The notes below the pieces were generated by a model. It was not told the DNA's origin, did not search any database, and saw nothing but the letters and a program-made list of their open reading frames with translations. The translations under genes and the position numbers were made by a program. Positions 46,099-58,431 of a stretch of 64,000 nucleotides of DNA are shown in pieces. Source of the DNA: Aquarana catesbeiana (taxonomy: Eukaryota; Chordata; Amphibia; Anura; Ranidae); NCBI RefSeq assembly GCF_042186555.1, contig NC_133328.1, forward strand, positions 612,604,768-612,668,767, written 5' to 3'. How positions within the stretch are numbered: position 1 is the stretch's first letter; every line of letters starts with the position of its first letter.

Positions 46099-46100
46099 TA

Positions 46101-47003
46101 CACTATATTGTCAGAAGTATTGTGACACCTGCCTTTACACGCACATGAACTTTAATGGTATCCCAGTCTTAGTCCGTAGGGTTCAATATTGAGTTGGCCC
46201 ACCCTTTGCAGCTATAACAGCTTCAACTCCTCTGGGAAGGCTGTCCACAAGGTTTAGGAGTGTGTCTATGGGAATGTTTGACCATTCTTCCAGAAGAGCA
46301 TTTGTGAGGTCAGACACTGATGTTGGATAAGAAGGCCTGGCTCCAAGTCTCCGCTCAAATTCATTCCAAAGGTGTTCTGTTGGGTTGAGGTCAGGACAGC
46401 CAAGTTCCTCCACCCCAAACTCGCTCATCCATGTCTTTATGGACCTTGCTTTGTGCACTGGTGAGCAGTCATGTTGGAACAGGAAGGGGCCGTCCCCAGA
46501 CTGTTCCCACAAAGTTGGGAGCATGAAAATGTCCAAAATGTCTTGGTATGCTGACGCCTTAAGAGTTCCCTTCACTAGAACTAAGGGGTCAAGCCCAACC
46601 CCTGAAAAACAACCCCCACACCATAATCCCCCCTCCACCAAATGATTTGGACCAGTGCACAAAGCAAGGTCCATAAAGACATGGATGAGCGAGTTTGGGA
46701 TGGAGGAACTTGATGGCCTGCACCTCAACCCGATAGAACACCTTTGGGATGAATTAGAGCAGAGACTGCGAGCCAGACCTTCTTGTCCAACATCAGTGCC
46801 TGACCTCACAAATGCACTTCTGGAAGAATGGTCAAACATTCCCATAGACACACTCCTAAACCTTGTGGACAGCCTTCCCAGAAGAGTTGAAGCTGTTATA
46901 GCTGCAAAGGGTGGGCCAACTTAATAGGACTAAGACTGGGATGCCATTAAAGTTCATGTGCATGTAAAGGCATCCCAAAACTTCTGGTAATATAATAATA
47001 GTG
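46101..47003. mobile_element. Foldback Tc1 derivative, copy 2, complete
   Basis: TA flanks both ends (46099-46100 and 47004-47005). Left end CACTATATTGTCAGAAGTAT, right-end complement CACTATTATTATATTACCAG. The outer ~300 bases of both sides are inverted copies of the transposase 3' region plus 3' untranslated region. The centre (46450-46650) encodes the WGCFSG-to-FQHD part on the minus strand. The inversion junction (ccaaatgatttggaccagtg at 46638-46657) is the same as in copy 1. Confidence 0.85.
46184..46660 (-). pseudogene. Tc1 transposase C-terminal half, reverse arm
   Basis: Reads GCFSGVGLDPLVLVKGTLKA, FQHDCSPVHKARSIKTWMSE, CPDLNPTEHLWNEFERR and LLEEWSNIPIDTLLNLVDSL to the C-terminus. The second catalytic Asp is present; the N-terminal DNA-binding region and first Asp are absent. 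The forward arm (46655-46924) encodes only the last ~90 residues of the same protein. Confidence 0.8.
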
Positions 47004-47005
47004 TA

Positions 47006-47310
47006 TAGTATATGCTGGACAGTATGGATACTTGCTGAATTGGCAGAATCCACAGGCGGCTTAACTCTTCAATAAGACACAGCAGCTGATGCAACGTAGT
47101 GATAGGTAAAGTACGGAGGATGTCTAAAGAGTAAGAATAAACTGAATAGAACGAAGCCCGGTCTCTGCTTGGAAAGTTGGTGGCTTGGCATTCGGCTTCA
47201 GGTTTTAGCCCAGTTGCAGCGTTTTCAGGGTTAAATTTTTTTTGTCCAGTTGACTTTTTTTTTAAATTTTTTATTCTCAGTCGTAAGGCAAAGCTCTGAT
47301 CATCTGAGCC
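47006..47310. other. Unassigned spacer
   Basis: Nothing recognised. Confidence 0.4.
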
Positions 47311-47313
47311 TTA

Positions 47314-47749
47314 TGCCCCGTACACACGGTCGAATTTCCTGACAACAAATGTTCGTTGGGAGCTTGTTGTCGGAAATTCCGACCGTGTGTGTAGGCTCCC
47401 ATCTGACATTTTCCATCGCAATTTCCGTCGCAGGAAATTCGAGAGCTGGTTCTCAAATTTTCCGACAACAAAATCCGTTGCCGTAAATTCCGATCGTGTG
47501 CACACAATTCCGACGCACGAAGTTCCACGCATGCTCGGAATCAAGCAGAAGAGCCGCACCGGCTATTGAACTTAATTTTTTCTCGGCTCGTCGTACGTCA
47601 TGTACGTCACCGCATTCTGGACGTTCGCAATTTCCGACCAACATTTGTGTGACCGTGTGTATGCAAGACAAGTTTGAGCCAACATCCGTCGGAAAAAAAA
47701 AAAATCCATGGATTTTGTTGTCGGAATGGGCGATCGTGTGTACGCGGCA
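47314..47749. mobile_element. TGCCSTGTACACAC-family MITE, 436 bp
   Basis: Left TGCCCCGTACACACGGTCGA, right-end complement TGCCGCGTACACACGATCGC. Flanks TTA (47311-47313) and TCA (47750-47752, one change). The interior is similar to 28612-29023, including cgtcgtacgtcatgtacgtc. Confidence 0.8.
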
Positions 47750-48470
47750 TCACTGTGCGATTGTTTGTGGTTACGTAGTCAGGACGCTAACGATATAATT
47801 ATATGCAATAAAAGAGCCGTGTTTTGTTTGGCGGGTAATCGTCTCTTTCTTTTTTCTCGGTATTGATAAGATGGAGTCTTTTCATGTATCGCTTCCCTTC
47901 CTGTGAACAGAAATCTGCCACGTCTAAATGTTAATGCCGGCGTAATGCTAATTATAGAGGGGAGGCGGCAGCGGGGATTTGAACGGGATTACCTTGGCGT
48001 TGGCTGCAAGGTGCAGTAACCTTTTCAAAGGATGAGAAGAGTTTGGGGCCCCCGTAAAAGTCTGTTTTGCTTTGCTGGTGTTTTTTTTTTTTTTTTCCCT
48101 GATATTTGAGAGGCAGAGATAACGCCGGTTACGCCACAACGGACATGATTAATGGATTCCTCTCTACCTGAGCCGCCATGGGGAAAGGACGGCCTCCGAG
48201 AGGTCAACCCGCTCCGTGGTTTTTCTTTTGGGATTAAACGTTCGCGATGAAAGGCGCCGGATCGTACGTTCTTATTTAAACTTCATTTGGAGAAAATCGT
48301 ATTCTGCAAAAGAAGAATAAAACGGGAAGCTGCGGTGTATTTATTTTGGTTATATGGGATCTTGGATCCTTCAGAAAAATATCAAAGTGAACCTATTTTC
48401 CGAATCTCTACACGTCGCTTGAAGGCATTCCTGATATATTGCAATATACAGCAGCAGGATAGTAAAAAAA
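47750..48470. other. Intergenic, nothing recognised
   Basis: Single-copy-looking sequence without a supported exon. Confidence 0.4.
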
Positions 48471-49560
<1,090 letters not shown>

Positions 49561-49844
49561 TCAGGTGGGCCAGGAAATTACATTATTATGCCCGGAAGTG
49601 GCGTTCTATATACCCATGATGGAGCAGGAAGGGACTGCTCGGCATGTAAATTATGGAGCAGCTGCCCGAGGACTGCTAATAACCTATGCACATACACCTT
49701 AGTGCTAGGCGAAGCACCTTTTAATATGGAAATTGAAAAAAATGCGGATAATTGTTTGCACAATGTTTGTATAGACTGAGGACATTTTTCTAGCATTGCT
49801 TGTAACCCTGTATACAATTTATTGTTGTTAGACAAATAGGCTGA

Positions 49845-49938
49845 TCTCTCTCTCTCTCTCCTTCTCCCTCTCTCCCCCTCTCTCTCCCTCTCTCCCCCTC
49901 TCTCTCCCTCTCTCCCCCTCTCTCCCCCTCTCTCCCCC

Positions 49939-49994
<56 letters not shown>

Positions 49995-50080
49995 TCTCTC
50001 TCTCTCCCCCTCTCTCTCCCTCTCTCCCCCTCTCTCCCCCTCTCTCCCCCTCTCTCCCCCTCTCTCCCCCTCTCTCCCCC

Positions 50081-50121
<41 letters not shown>
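49845..50121. repeat. CT-rich microsatellite (CTCTCTCCCC variants)
   Basis: About 275 bases of pure pyrimidine. On the minus strand it yields a long frame of Arg, Glu and Gly that is not a gene. A strong candidate for triplex or H-DNA structure. Confidence 0.97.
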
Positions 50122-50124
<3 letters not shown>

Positions 50125-50135
50125 CTCCTGTGTAA

Positions 50136-50477
50136 AGCCTCATACACATTACTTGTTTTTTTTTCTTTAAACCCAGCAGGTTGACCAAGAAAAACCTGAA
50201 AGCTCAGGTTGGAGCCGTTGTACTAACAATCCGCTGTTAGTACAGCTATCCCCCATGCAGAGCTATTGTGTTCTGACATGGGGACAGCTCCCCCGCCAGA
50301 AACCCCTAGTCAGCACTCTCAGCCATTGGTTGAGAGCACTGTTTGGGAGCTGATCAGCAGACCTTTTTCGTTTATGAGCCTTTGACAGAAGCCGGCCGAA
50401 ACAAATGGGCCAAATGTTGGCTGGTTTCTATTGAACAGGCTGATGCCGGACGACGTTCGGCCCATGTGTACTAGGCT
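50136..50477. mobile_element. Harbinger-type MITE, 342 bp
   Basis: Left AGCCTCATACACAT, right-end complement AGCCTAGTACACATGGGC. TAA at 50133-50135 and 50478-50480. Confidence 0.75.
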
Positions 50478-50882
50478 TAAAGAGCATGCTGAGTGACAGA
50501 AATTATTATTCTGCTGCTTCTCCTTTCAGTGTTTATTCACTGCCAAGTCAAGCCAAAGTCAAGGGACCAATCAGGTCTTGCCCCTCTCCTGCTTTTGACT
50601 GGACATTGAAAAGAGAAGCAGCAGACTAATAAGCTCATCTCTCTATCACTATGCTCTCCCCTTCTATCAGCACGCTCCTGTGCAAGGAGCATGCTGATAG
50701 AAGGAGATAGCAGAGTGACAAATTAAAAGTCTGCTGCTTTTCCTTTCAATGTCCAGTCACTGCCAAGTCAAGGGACCAATCAGGTCATGCCCCTTTCCTG
50801 CCTGTGACTGTACATTGAAAAGAGAAGCAGCACACTAATAAGCTTATCTCTCTATCACTTTGCTCTCCCCTTCTATCGGCAC

Positions 50883-51372
50883 CAGTGGCAGCTGGTGCTA
50901 AATATTTCGGGGGGTGCGACCAACTAACACCAACCCCCCCTTCCCCGAGATGGACGGACGGGAAGGCGGCAATTGCTGCCAGCATGGACCTTACCTTGGG
51001 AGGCAGGGGAAAGGAAGAACTGGGGCCGTTGCTTCTCCTCCCGGCTAAACAGGAAGTGTGTCTTAAGACACGATTGGCCAGGGAGTTCTAAGGCTCCCTG
51101 GCCAATTGGGTCTCAGGATCTGCTTCCTGATTGGCCGAGAGGAGACTCAGGAAGACAATAGTGAATATAAATTTGCTATTGTCACACAACTGGGTGGGCT
51201 CAGGGCGCAGTACTCTGTGCCCCGAACCCACCCTTTTTTGTAAGCCAATTAGAGCCTCAGGAAAAGAAAGAAGAAAAAAGAAACCCATTGGAATCCATGC
51301 ATGTAGATTAGGGGCCAGGTGCATGGATTAGGAGGGCGGCCCCCTGCACCCCTTATGGACGGGCCCCCACTG
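50883..51372. mobile_element. hAT-type element, 490 bp, in the tandem array
   Basis: Ends CAGTGGCAGC and GGGCCCCCACTG. 8-bp duplication ATCGGCAC (50875-50882) / ATCAGCAC (51373-51380), one mismatch. Non-coding, G/C-rich ends. Confidence 0.75.
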
Positions 51373-51518
51373 ATCAGCACGCTCCTGTGCAAGGAGATAG
51401 CAGAGTGACAGAAATTTAGTCTGCTGCTTCTCCTTTCAATGTTTAGTCACTGCCAAGTCAAGTCAAAGTCAAGGGACCAATCAGGTCTTGGACATTGAAA
51501 AGAGAAGCAGCAGACTAA

Positions 51519-51950
51519 TGCCCTGTACACACGGTCGGATTTTCCGAAGGAAAATGTGTGATAGGGCCTTGTTGTCGGAAATTCCGACCGTGTGTAGGCT
51601 CCATCACACATTTTCCATCTGATTTTCCGACACAAAGTTTGAAAGCTTGCTATAAAATTTTCTGACAACAAAATCCGATCGGTTAAATTCCGATCGTGTG
51701 TACACAAATCCGACGCACAAAGTGCCACGCATGCTCAAAATAAATTAAGAGACGAAAGCTATTGGCTACTGCCCCGTTTATAGTCCCGACGCACGTGTTT
51801 TACGTCACCACGTTCAGAACGATCGGATTTTCTGACAACTTTGTGTGACCGTGTGTATGCAAGACAAGTTTGAGCCAACATCCGTCGGAAAAAATCCATG
51901 GATTTTGTTGTCGGAATTTCCGATCAATGTCCGACCGTGTGTACAGGGCA
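51519..51950. mobile_element. TGCCSTGTACACAC-family MITE, 432 bp
   Basis: Left TGCCCTGTACACACGGTCGG and right-end complement TGCCCTGTACACACGGTCGG are identical over 20 bases. TAA at 51516-51518 and 51951-51953. The best preserved member in the window. Confidence 0.9.
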
Positions 51951-52540
51951 TAATAAGCTCACCTCTCTATCACTGTGCTCTCCCCTTCTATCAGCCCGCC
52001 CCTGTGCAAGGAGCATGCTGATAGAGGGAGATAGCAGAATGAAAAATTAAAAGCCTGCTGCTTTCCCTTTCAATGTCCAGTCACTGCCAAGTCAAGGGAC
52101 CAATCAGTTCTTGCCCCTCTCCTGCCCGTGACTGGACATTGAAAAGAGAAGCAGCAGACTCATAAGCTTATCTCGCTATTACTGGGCTCTCCCCTTCTAT
52201 CAGCCCGCCCCTGTGCAAGGAGCATGCTGATAGAGGGAGGCAGCAGAGTGACAGAGATTTAAAGTCTGCTGCTTTCCATTTCAATGTCCAGTCACTGCCA
52301 AGTCAAGGGACCAATCAGTTTTTTGCCCCCCTCCTGCCTGTGACTGGACATTGGAAAGAGAAGCAGCAGACTAATAAGCTTATCTCGCTATTACTGGGCT
52401 CTCCCCATCTATCAGCATGCCCCTGTGCAAAGAGCATGCTGATAGAGGGAGGCAGCAGAGTGACAGAGATTTAAAGTCTGCTGCTTTCCCTTTTAATGTC
52501 CAGTCACAGGCCACAGAGCAGCAAGACCTGATTGGTCCCT

Positions 52541-53505
52541 TGTGCTGCTTCTCCTCCCCCCCCCCACTCTGAGCTATACCGTACAGGAGGATTGCAGATG
52601 GCTGACACAAGGTGAAATTCAGGTACTTACAATTCCTGAAAAAAAAAAAATGACATTGTATTCATTTGCATCCATATCTGCCCTGGAGTTCAGCTTGAAA
52701 ACCCCACTTTAAATGCATCATGGGTGTCCCTTTAAGTAAAAAAAAAAATCTCTGCAGTGGCTTTAATTATTCATGCACACGGATGGTAAATCTATATTTT
52801 ACTGTAAAACGCGGCTCATTACTGTCATCGCTTTGCTGAGAATAGAATATGAAATAAATAATATGGAGGTTTAAGGTGATAATAGAGAATATTAAAGTGT
52901 ATTTGCAGCACAATGTGAAAGGCAGGGCGTGCTGGGCGTCTGTGCGCGGTGCGTCGCCTGGGACCTTTGTGTGGTGAGGACTCCCAGGCGCGTTCTCTGA
53001 GAATGCCGGCACACAGAATTCCCAGAACTGCAGTATGTGTACAGTACACGTTGTATATATATATATATATAGGTGGGTTAAGCTTTTACACACGGCTGCC
53101 GCTGTCTCTGGAGTAAGTAATGGTTTTCCAACCCAAGTTATTACATTCCATTCATATGAGCTCTAAAGACTTGTCAGTGCTGAGTTCCAGGTTTTGCCGG
53201 CTCCAGCTCGTAAAAGAGAAAATACTGCCTTTCACAGCTGATGTCACCGCGAAATTCTAAGAATTCCTTTGGTCTGGAGGCGATTGGAAGTTATTAAAGG
53301 ACCAGTCAACCCCAAATGAAAGTCAACTTTTTTTTAAATGCAACGTCACTGAAAAGATTTCAGAATTATGTAAGTTATGTGTCCCCGATCGGTACAACTC
53401 CCAGGAGGCCATTGGTGGTTTTTATCAGTCTCTACTGGTTTCCATAGCTGGTAACTTGCCAGATCTCGTCCATGTCAGCCTTTTTTTCCTAGTTTACTGG
53501 CTCAT
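52541..53505. other. Intergenic; short TA tract
   Basis: A (TA)9 tract lies at about 53053-53071. No gene or element ends recognised. Confidence 0.45.
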
Positions 53506-53513
53506 CTCTTACC

Positions 53514-54647
53514 CAGGGCTGGTGCTACCACTAGGCAAACTAGGCGGCCGCTTAGGGCGCACTGCTGCCTAGGGCTCCCGGCCACTGGTGTTCCTACTCT
53601 CTTCTCTCTGCAGCAAGCAACTAAGTCTCAGCATCAGCAGGCAGCTGCTGCTCCGTTCGCACATAATGTCAGAGGCACAACGGTGGTGGAGGACTATGTC
53701 TTTGTCCTGACTCCCGAATGAATAGAAGCAAGTAAACATTCATTGATGGGCACTGGTAGGCTGCATTTGATGGGCGCTGGTGAGGCTGCATTTGATGGGC
53801 GCTGGTGAGGCTGCATTTGATGGGCGCTGGTGGGGCTGCATTTGATGGGCGCTGGTGAGGCTGCATTTGATGGGCGCTGGTGAGGCTGCATTTGATGAGC
53901 GCTGGTGAGGCTACATTTGATGGGCGCTGGTGAGGCTGCATTTGATGGGCGCTGGTGAGGCTGCATTTGATGAGCGCTGGTGAGGGTACATTTGATGGGC
54001 GCTGGTGAGGCTGCATTTGATGAGCTCTGGTAGGCTGCATTTGATGAGCGCTGTTAGGCTGCATTTGATGAGCGCTGGTAGGCTGCATTTGATGGGCGCT
54101 GGTGAGACTGCATTTTATGGGTGCTGCTGGGCTGCATTTTATGGACGCTGGTAGGCTTCATTTGATGGGCGCTGGTGAGACTGCATTTTATGGGTGCTGC
54201 TGGGCTGCATTTTATGGGCGCTGGTGAGGCTGCATTTGATGGGCGCTGGTGAGACTGCATTTTATGGGTGCTGCTGGACTGCATTTGATGGGCGCTGGTA
54301 GGCTGCATTTGATGGGCGCTGGTAGGCTGCATTTGATGAACGCTGGTAGGCTGCATTTGATGGGCGCTGGTGAGACTGCATTTTATGGGTGCTGCTGGAC
54401 TGCATTTGATGGGCGCTGGTAGGCTGCATTTGATGGGCGCTGGTAGGCTGCATTTGATGGGCGCTGGTGAGGCTGCATTTGATGGGCGCTGGTGAGGCTG
54501 CATTTTATGGGCGCTGGTGAGGCTGCATTTGATGGGTGCTTCATTAAAAAGTTTGAGTATACATGGGCAGGGCAAAGGGGGTGGAGTCAGGGGGGGGGGC
54601 AAAATGAGGTTTCACCTAGGGTATCAGAAAACCTTGCACCAGTCCTG
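53514..54647. mobile_element. hAT-type element with 25-bp minisatellite
   Basis: Left end CAGGGCTGGTGCTA, right-end complement CAGGACTGGTGCAAGG. 8-bp duplication CTCTTACC (53506-53513) / CTCTTGCC (54648-54655), one mismatch. The non-repeat left 200 bases (taggcggccgcttagggcgc) and right 100 bases flank a large minisatellite. Confidence 0.8.
53740..54540 (+). repeat. 25-bp minisatellite, about 31 units
   Basis: gctgcatttgatgggcgctg gtgag, with a 24-base variant (ggtaggctgc). Variants cluster: gtgag units at the left, gtag units in the middle, and a composite block (tgggtgctgctgggctgcat) repeated with longer period. Frames reading HQRPSNAA on the minus strand are artefacts. Confidence 0.95.
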
Positions 54648-54781
54648 CTCTTGCCTATTGCATATTTCACATACCGACACCGTACTGGTCAATAGGGGGC
54701 AGTGTAGGTTGTGATGGAGACAGGGGTGTAGTACAGGTGGAGCAGGGATTCCCTCCTAAGGACTGTTGCCCCAAGTACATA

Positions 54782-55232
54782 CACTAGATTACCAAAAGTA
54801 TTGGGACGCCTGACTTTACACCCACATAAACTTTAATGGCATCCCAGTCTTAGCCCATAGGGTTCAATATTGAGTTGGCCCACCCTTTGCACTAGAACAG
54901 CTTCAACTCTTCTGGGAAGGCTTTCCACAAGGTTTAGGAGTGTTTCTATGGGAATGTTTGACCATTCTTCCAGAAGCGCATTTGTAAGGTTAGGTAATGA
55001 TGTTGGACGAGAAGGCCTGGCTCGCAGTCTCCGCTCCAATTCATCCCAAAGGTGTTTTATTGGGTTAAGATCAGGACTCTGTGCAGACCAGTCATGTCCC
55101 TCCACCCCAAACTCACTCATCCATGTCTTTATGGACTTTGCTTTGTACAATGGTGCGCAGTCATGTTGGAACAGGAAAGGGCCATCCCCAAACTGTTCCC
55201 ACAAAGTTGGGAGCATGAAATTGTCCAACTGA
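54782..55232 (-). mobile_element. Tc1-like element fragment
   Basis: TA then CACTAGATTACCAAAAGTAT marks the end; the element runs on the minus strand and is cut off at about 55232, where unrelated sequence (tgatcatccaccaac) begins. Same family as the foldback copies. Confidence 0.8.
54850..55232 (-). pseudogene. Tc1 transposase C-terminal fragment
   Basis: Reads FMLPTLWEQFGDGPFLFQHD, CAPLYKAKSIKTWMSEFGVE, SAQSPDLNPIKHLWDELERR and LLEEWSNIPIETLLNLVESL. The conserved NPIEHLWDE motif has Glu changed to Lys (NPIKHLW). The last few residues are altered by a shift near 54890. N-terminal half absent. Confidence 0.8.
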
Positions 55233-55394
55233 TCATCCACCAACCCTCATCAGCCACCACCAACTTACCCCACCCCTGTTCTTCATTATCTGCCCACCTT
55301 TATTGGCCACCACTGACCACCAACACTCCACCCCTCCGGCTTCCCAAACCAAAGACTGCTTCCATGGCTTTTATAGCAATGTTATGTTTTATAT

Positions 55395-55520
55395 CATTCA
55401 GAAAAGAACAGTGCAGATGATGTCTGCAAAGTATATTAATATACTGGCACCTATGAATTTGGGTTTTTAAAGTGGACCTTTCAGTACCTTTACAAGTCTG
55501 CATGAATTAATTCCTGACAT
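55395..55520 (+). repeat. Dispersed repeat also found at 62020-62090
   Basis: cacctatgaatttgggttttt aaag, then cctttcagtacctttaca agtctgcatgaat, shared with 62028-62090. Confidence 0.6.
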
Positions 55521-55643
55521 ATCACAACATATAGTAGTTACATGATGGTTCAAAGAACGTTGTATAATTAAAAGGCAATCTTTACACTCCAGACAAATGA
55601 CCTTGCCCAAAGTGGAGATTCTGAAGCCGCAGTCTTTTATCTA

Positions 55644-55834
55644 CCCTGTTTCCCCGAAAATAAGACCTAGCGTGAATGTCGGTGATGGCTGAAATATAAA
55701 CCCTACCCCCCAAATAAGCCCTACCCTGAAAATAAGACCTACAAGGACTTTAACTAGGGCTTATTTGGGGGGTAGGGCTTATATTGCAGCCATCACCGAC
55801 AATCACGCTAGGTCTTATTTTCGGGGAAACAGGG
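55644..55834. mobile_element. Mariner-type MITE, 191 bp
   Basis: TA flanks (55642-55643, 55835-55836). Arms of about 80 bases are almost perfect inverted copies: CCCTGTTTCCCCGAAAATAA at the left and its complement at the right, with a ~35-base centre. TA duplication indicates the Tc1/mariner superfamily. Confidence 0.85.
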
Positions 55835-55836
55835 TA

Positions 55837-56151
55837 TCACTCACAATCACTGTGTTTCTGGGCAGACTCCACCCACAATAGCTGATCAGTCAAATAATTA
55901 GTCCCTGACATTTGTGAGCACAGCCAAGTATGTACTTTCTCGATTGAGTTGCCATCTCAAAGAGGACACATCCCCGAGCTGGCATCTTACTCCAAGAAGT
56001 AGATGGTGAGCTGGGATGATGCCTGAACAAAGATGGCTCTGTCCCTATAGAGAGAAAAGCAGATGAAGGCACTGTTAGAGGGAGTACTGTGATCCCTGTG
56101 AGAGGTAATAAATACCTGCAAGTATTACACATTACTTAGAATGCTCTTAAA
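55837..56151. other. Unassigned spacer
   Basis: Nothing recognised. Confidence 0.4.
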
Positions 56152-56646
56152 GTGGTGTTCCGGCCGAAATTATACTTTTTAAATAAAAATACCCCTATAA
56201 TACACAAGCTTAATGTATTCTAGTAAAGTTAGTCTGTAAACTAAGGTCTATTTTGTTAGTTTATATCAGTAGTTTGTTATTTTATAAACTTACAGCAGGC
56301 CGTGGCCATCTTAAGTGTGGGCATCTGAAGCCAGACTGTATTTCTTCCTGGATCTCATCCTTGCAGATCTCGCACATGCTCAGTGCAGCACAAGCAGTGT
56401 AATAGGTTTCAGGTCAGGTTTCCATAGCAACGGCAGTGTCAGAGGAAGTTGCCGCCCCTTCCCAGAAGGCATTGCAAACAGGAAATGATGCGATGGGCCG
56501 CGGCCAGAGAGGAGGAAGTGAAAAATGAATACAGCAGATATACAGTAAGTGCTGAGAAAAAAAAAATTAAAAATATCCAATTCGTTTACAGTGCAGTTTA
56601 GTGAGTGATGCTGAAGAGTTGTAAAAGTGGGTGGAACTCCACTTTA
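56152..56646. mobile_element. Inverted-repeat element, copy 2
   Basis: Near-identical to 20010-20507 (same orientation), starting aaagtggtgttccggccgaa and ending gtggaactccactttaa. Differences are scattered point changes and an A-run length change near 56560. Confidence 0.8.
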
Positions 56647-57382
56647 ACATAAAAATATAGATCAGATGTTGGGTCCACTTTAAGAACTTACCAGGAAGTT
56701 TTCAGCATTTTTATGAGATCAGCTGAAACATAATGGTGTTAGGATATAGGAACCCAAAATGATCTTCTAATTTTCCTAAAAAGCTAAAGGCAGCTGAAAG
56801 TAAATCATGTTGCCGCTGATTATTAAAGTCAGCTGAGTTCTGTCATTAGAAGAATTTTTTTTGCCTCCTGCACAGAGATAAAGCAATGCCTCGAGGCTCC
56901 AGTAACCAACATTTCCACTTTGCTGGTATGTTTATTATGAGCAAAAGGCCTTCCAATCTCCCTTACCTTCCCTTTCATTCTACCTCTAATGGTCGCCTAA
57001 GGGAGGCCTTGCGTTTTATTGCACGTGTAGTGGAAATTGTATGGTGACAGAAGGGAACCAGCAGACACCACTTATCCAGGTATGTGCCTCTGAGGGCCGC
57101 GGCTTGTTTAGCGGGAAAGACATCAGCTGAGGGTGGAAGTAAGAGTGGGTGATGACAGGTGCATGATGAGTGATCAGCAGTTTCAGACTGCCTACAGAAT
57201 AATGGCCAATGGGTAAACTGCTTTTTAACTGTTTTTTCATAACCCTCCCTTGACACGTTCAAAAATAATTTTACTATAATATTTAGAGGGGCTTTGAATG
57301 ATACTCTTACCCCGTCTGATATAATGAAGTGTCAGTAACCTCGTGTTGTTAGAAATGTTAAGTTGTTTGATCGATGTTCTAA
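56647..57382. other. Intergenic, nothing recognised
   Basis: No supported gene or repeat boundary. Confidence 0.4.
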
Positions 57383-58431
57383 CAGCTGTTCTCTACCAGG
57401 GTTCCAGAGGGTTGCTAGGGGTTCCTTGCGCTGTGGCTGATTGGCCTCCAACCTGATGGTGCCTGGAGAGTTCTAGGGCCAACTCCATTTGGCAGAACCA
57501 GCAACATGACACCAGTGACCTTTCAGCTGTCTGTTAGAGTATTGCCCCGTACACACGGTCGGACTTTGTTCGGACATTCCGACAACAAAATCCTAGGATT
57601 TTTTCAGACGGATGTTGGCTCAAACTTGTCTTGCATACACACGGTCACACAAAGTTGTCGGAAAATCCGATCGTTCTAAACGCGGTGACGTAAAACACGT
57701 ACATCGGGACTATAAATGGGGCAGTAGCCAATAGCTTTCATCTCTTTATTCTGAGCATGCGTGGCACTTTGTCCGTCGGATTTGTCTACACACCATCGGA
57801 ATTTCCGACAACGATGTAAGGGACATTCTTCCCTTTGACCATCAATGTTAGGAACATTCTTCCTATTGCCCACCAAGTTAAGGAGCATTCTTCCCATTGC
57901 CCACCACTGTAAGGATCATTCTTCCTATTGCCCACCAACGTAAGGAGCATTCTTCTCATTGCCCACCAACGTAAGGAGCATTCTTCCCATTGACCATCAA
58001 TATATGCAACATTCTTCTCATTGAACACCAATATAAGAGGCATTCTTCCCATTGACCATCAATGTAAGGGACATTCTTCCCTTTGCCCACCAATATATGG
58101 AGCATTCTTCACAATTACCACCAATATAAGGAGCATTCTTCCCATTGCTCACCTATGTAAGGGGGCATTTTTCCCATTGTTCAACTATGTAAGGGGGCAT
58201 TCTTCCCATTGACCACCAGTGTAAGGAAAAGTCTTCTCACTGGCTATGATTGTAAGGAGCATTCTTCACAATGACAACCAATGTAAGGTGTATTCTTCCC
58301 ACTGACCACCAATGTAAGGAGTATTTTCCACCAATGTATCATGTATTCTTTTCACTCATTCACCATGTTAGGTTCCCTGAAATCTGACATTTTTATGGGA
58401 ATCTCTGGGTTTTTCCTGTTGAGAAAGGCTG
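57383..58431 (-). mobile_element. 31-bp-minisatellite hAT family, inverted copy
   Basis: Orientation is opposite to 2271-5235. Left cagctgttctctaccagggt, right gttgagaaaggctg. Minisatellite at about 57815-58340 (aaggagcattcttcccattg cccaccaacgt, 31-bp period, about 17 units). A partial MITE of the TGCCSTGTACACAC family (57543-57815) sits between left edge and array. An 8-bp target duplication could not be confirmed. Confidence 0.65.
57543..57815. mobile_element. TGCCSTGTACACAC-family MITE, truncated
   Basis: Left end TGCCCCGTACACACGGTCGG intact; the right end is lost, ending in tcggaatttccgacaacga where the minisatellite begins. Confidence 0.7.

Larger units (their letters stand above)
50490..52540 (+). 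repeat. ~200-bp tandem array, about six units, with two insertions
   Basis: Unit: ctgctgcttctcctttcaat gtccagtcactgccaagtca ... cattgaaaagagaagcagca gactaataagct ... gtgcaaggagcatgctgata. The ctgctgctt box occurs near 50512, 50732, 51421, 52055, 52266 and 52478. Within each unit, ctgctgcttctcctttcaatg and cattgaaaagagaagcagcag form an inverted pair. Two elements (50883-51372, 51519-51950) interrupt the array. Confidence 0.9.

Noticed and set aside
49578..50147. 189-codon frame rich in Arg, Glu and Gly
   Set aside because: Direct translation of the CT/GA microsatellite; low complexity with no domain.
54054..54602. 182-codon frame with HQRPSNAA repeats
   Set aside because: Translation of the 25-bp minisatellite inside a hAT-type element.
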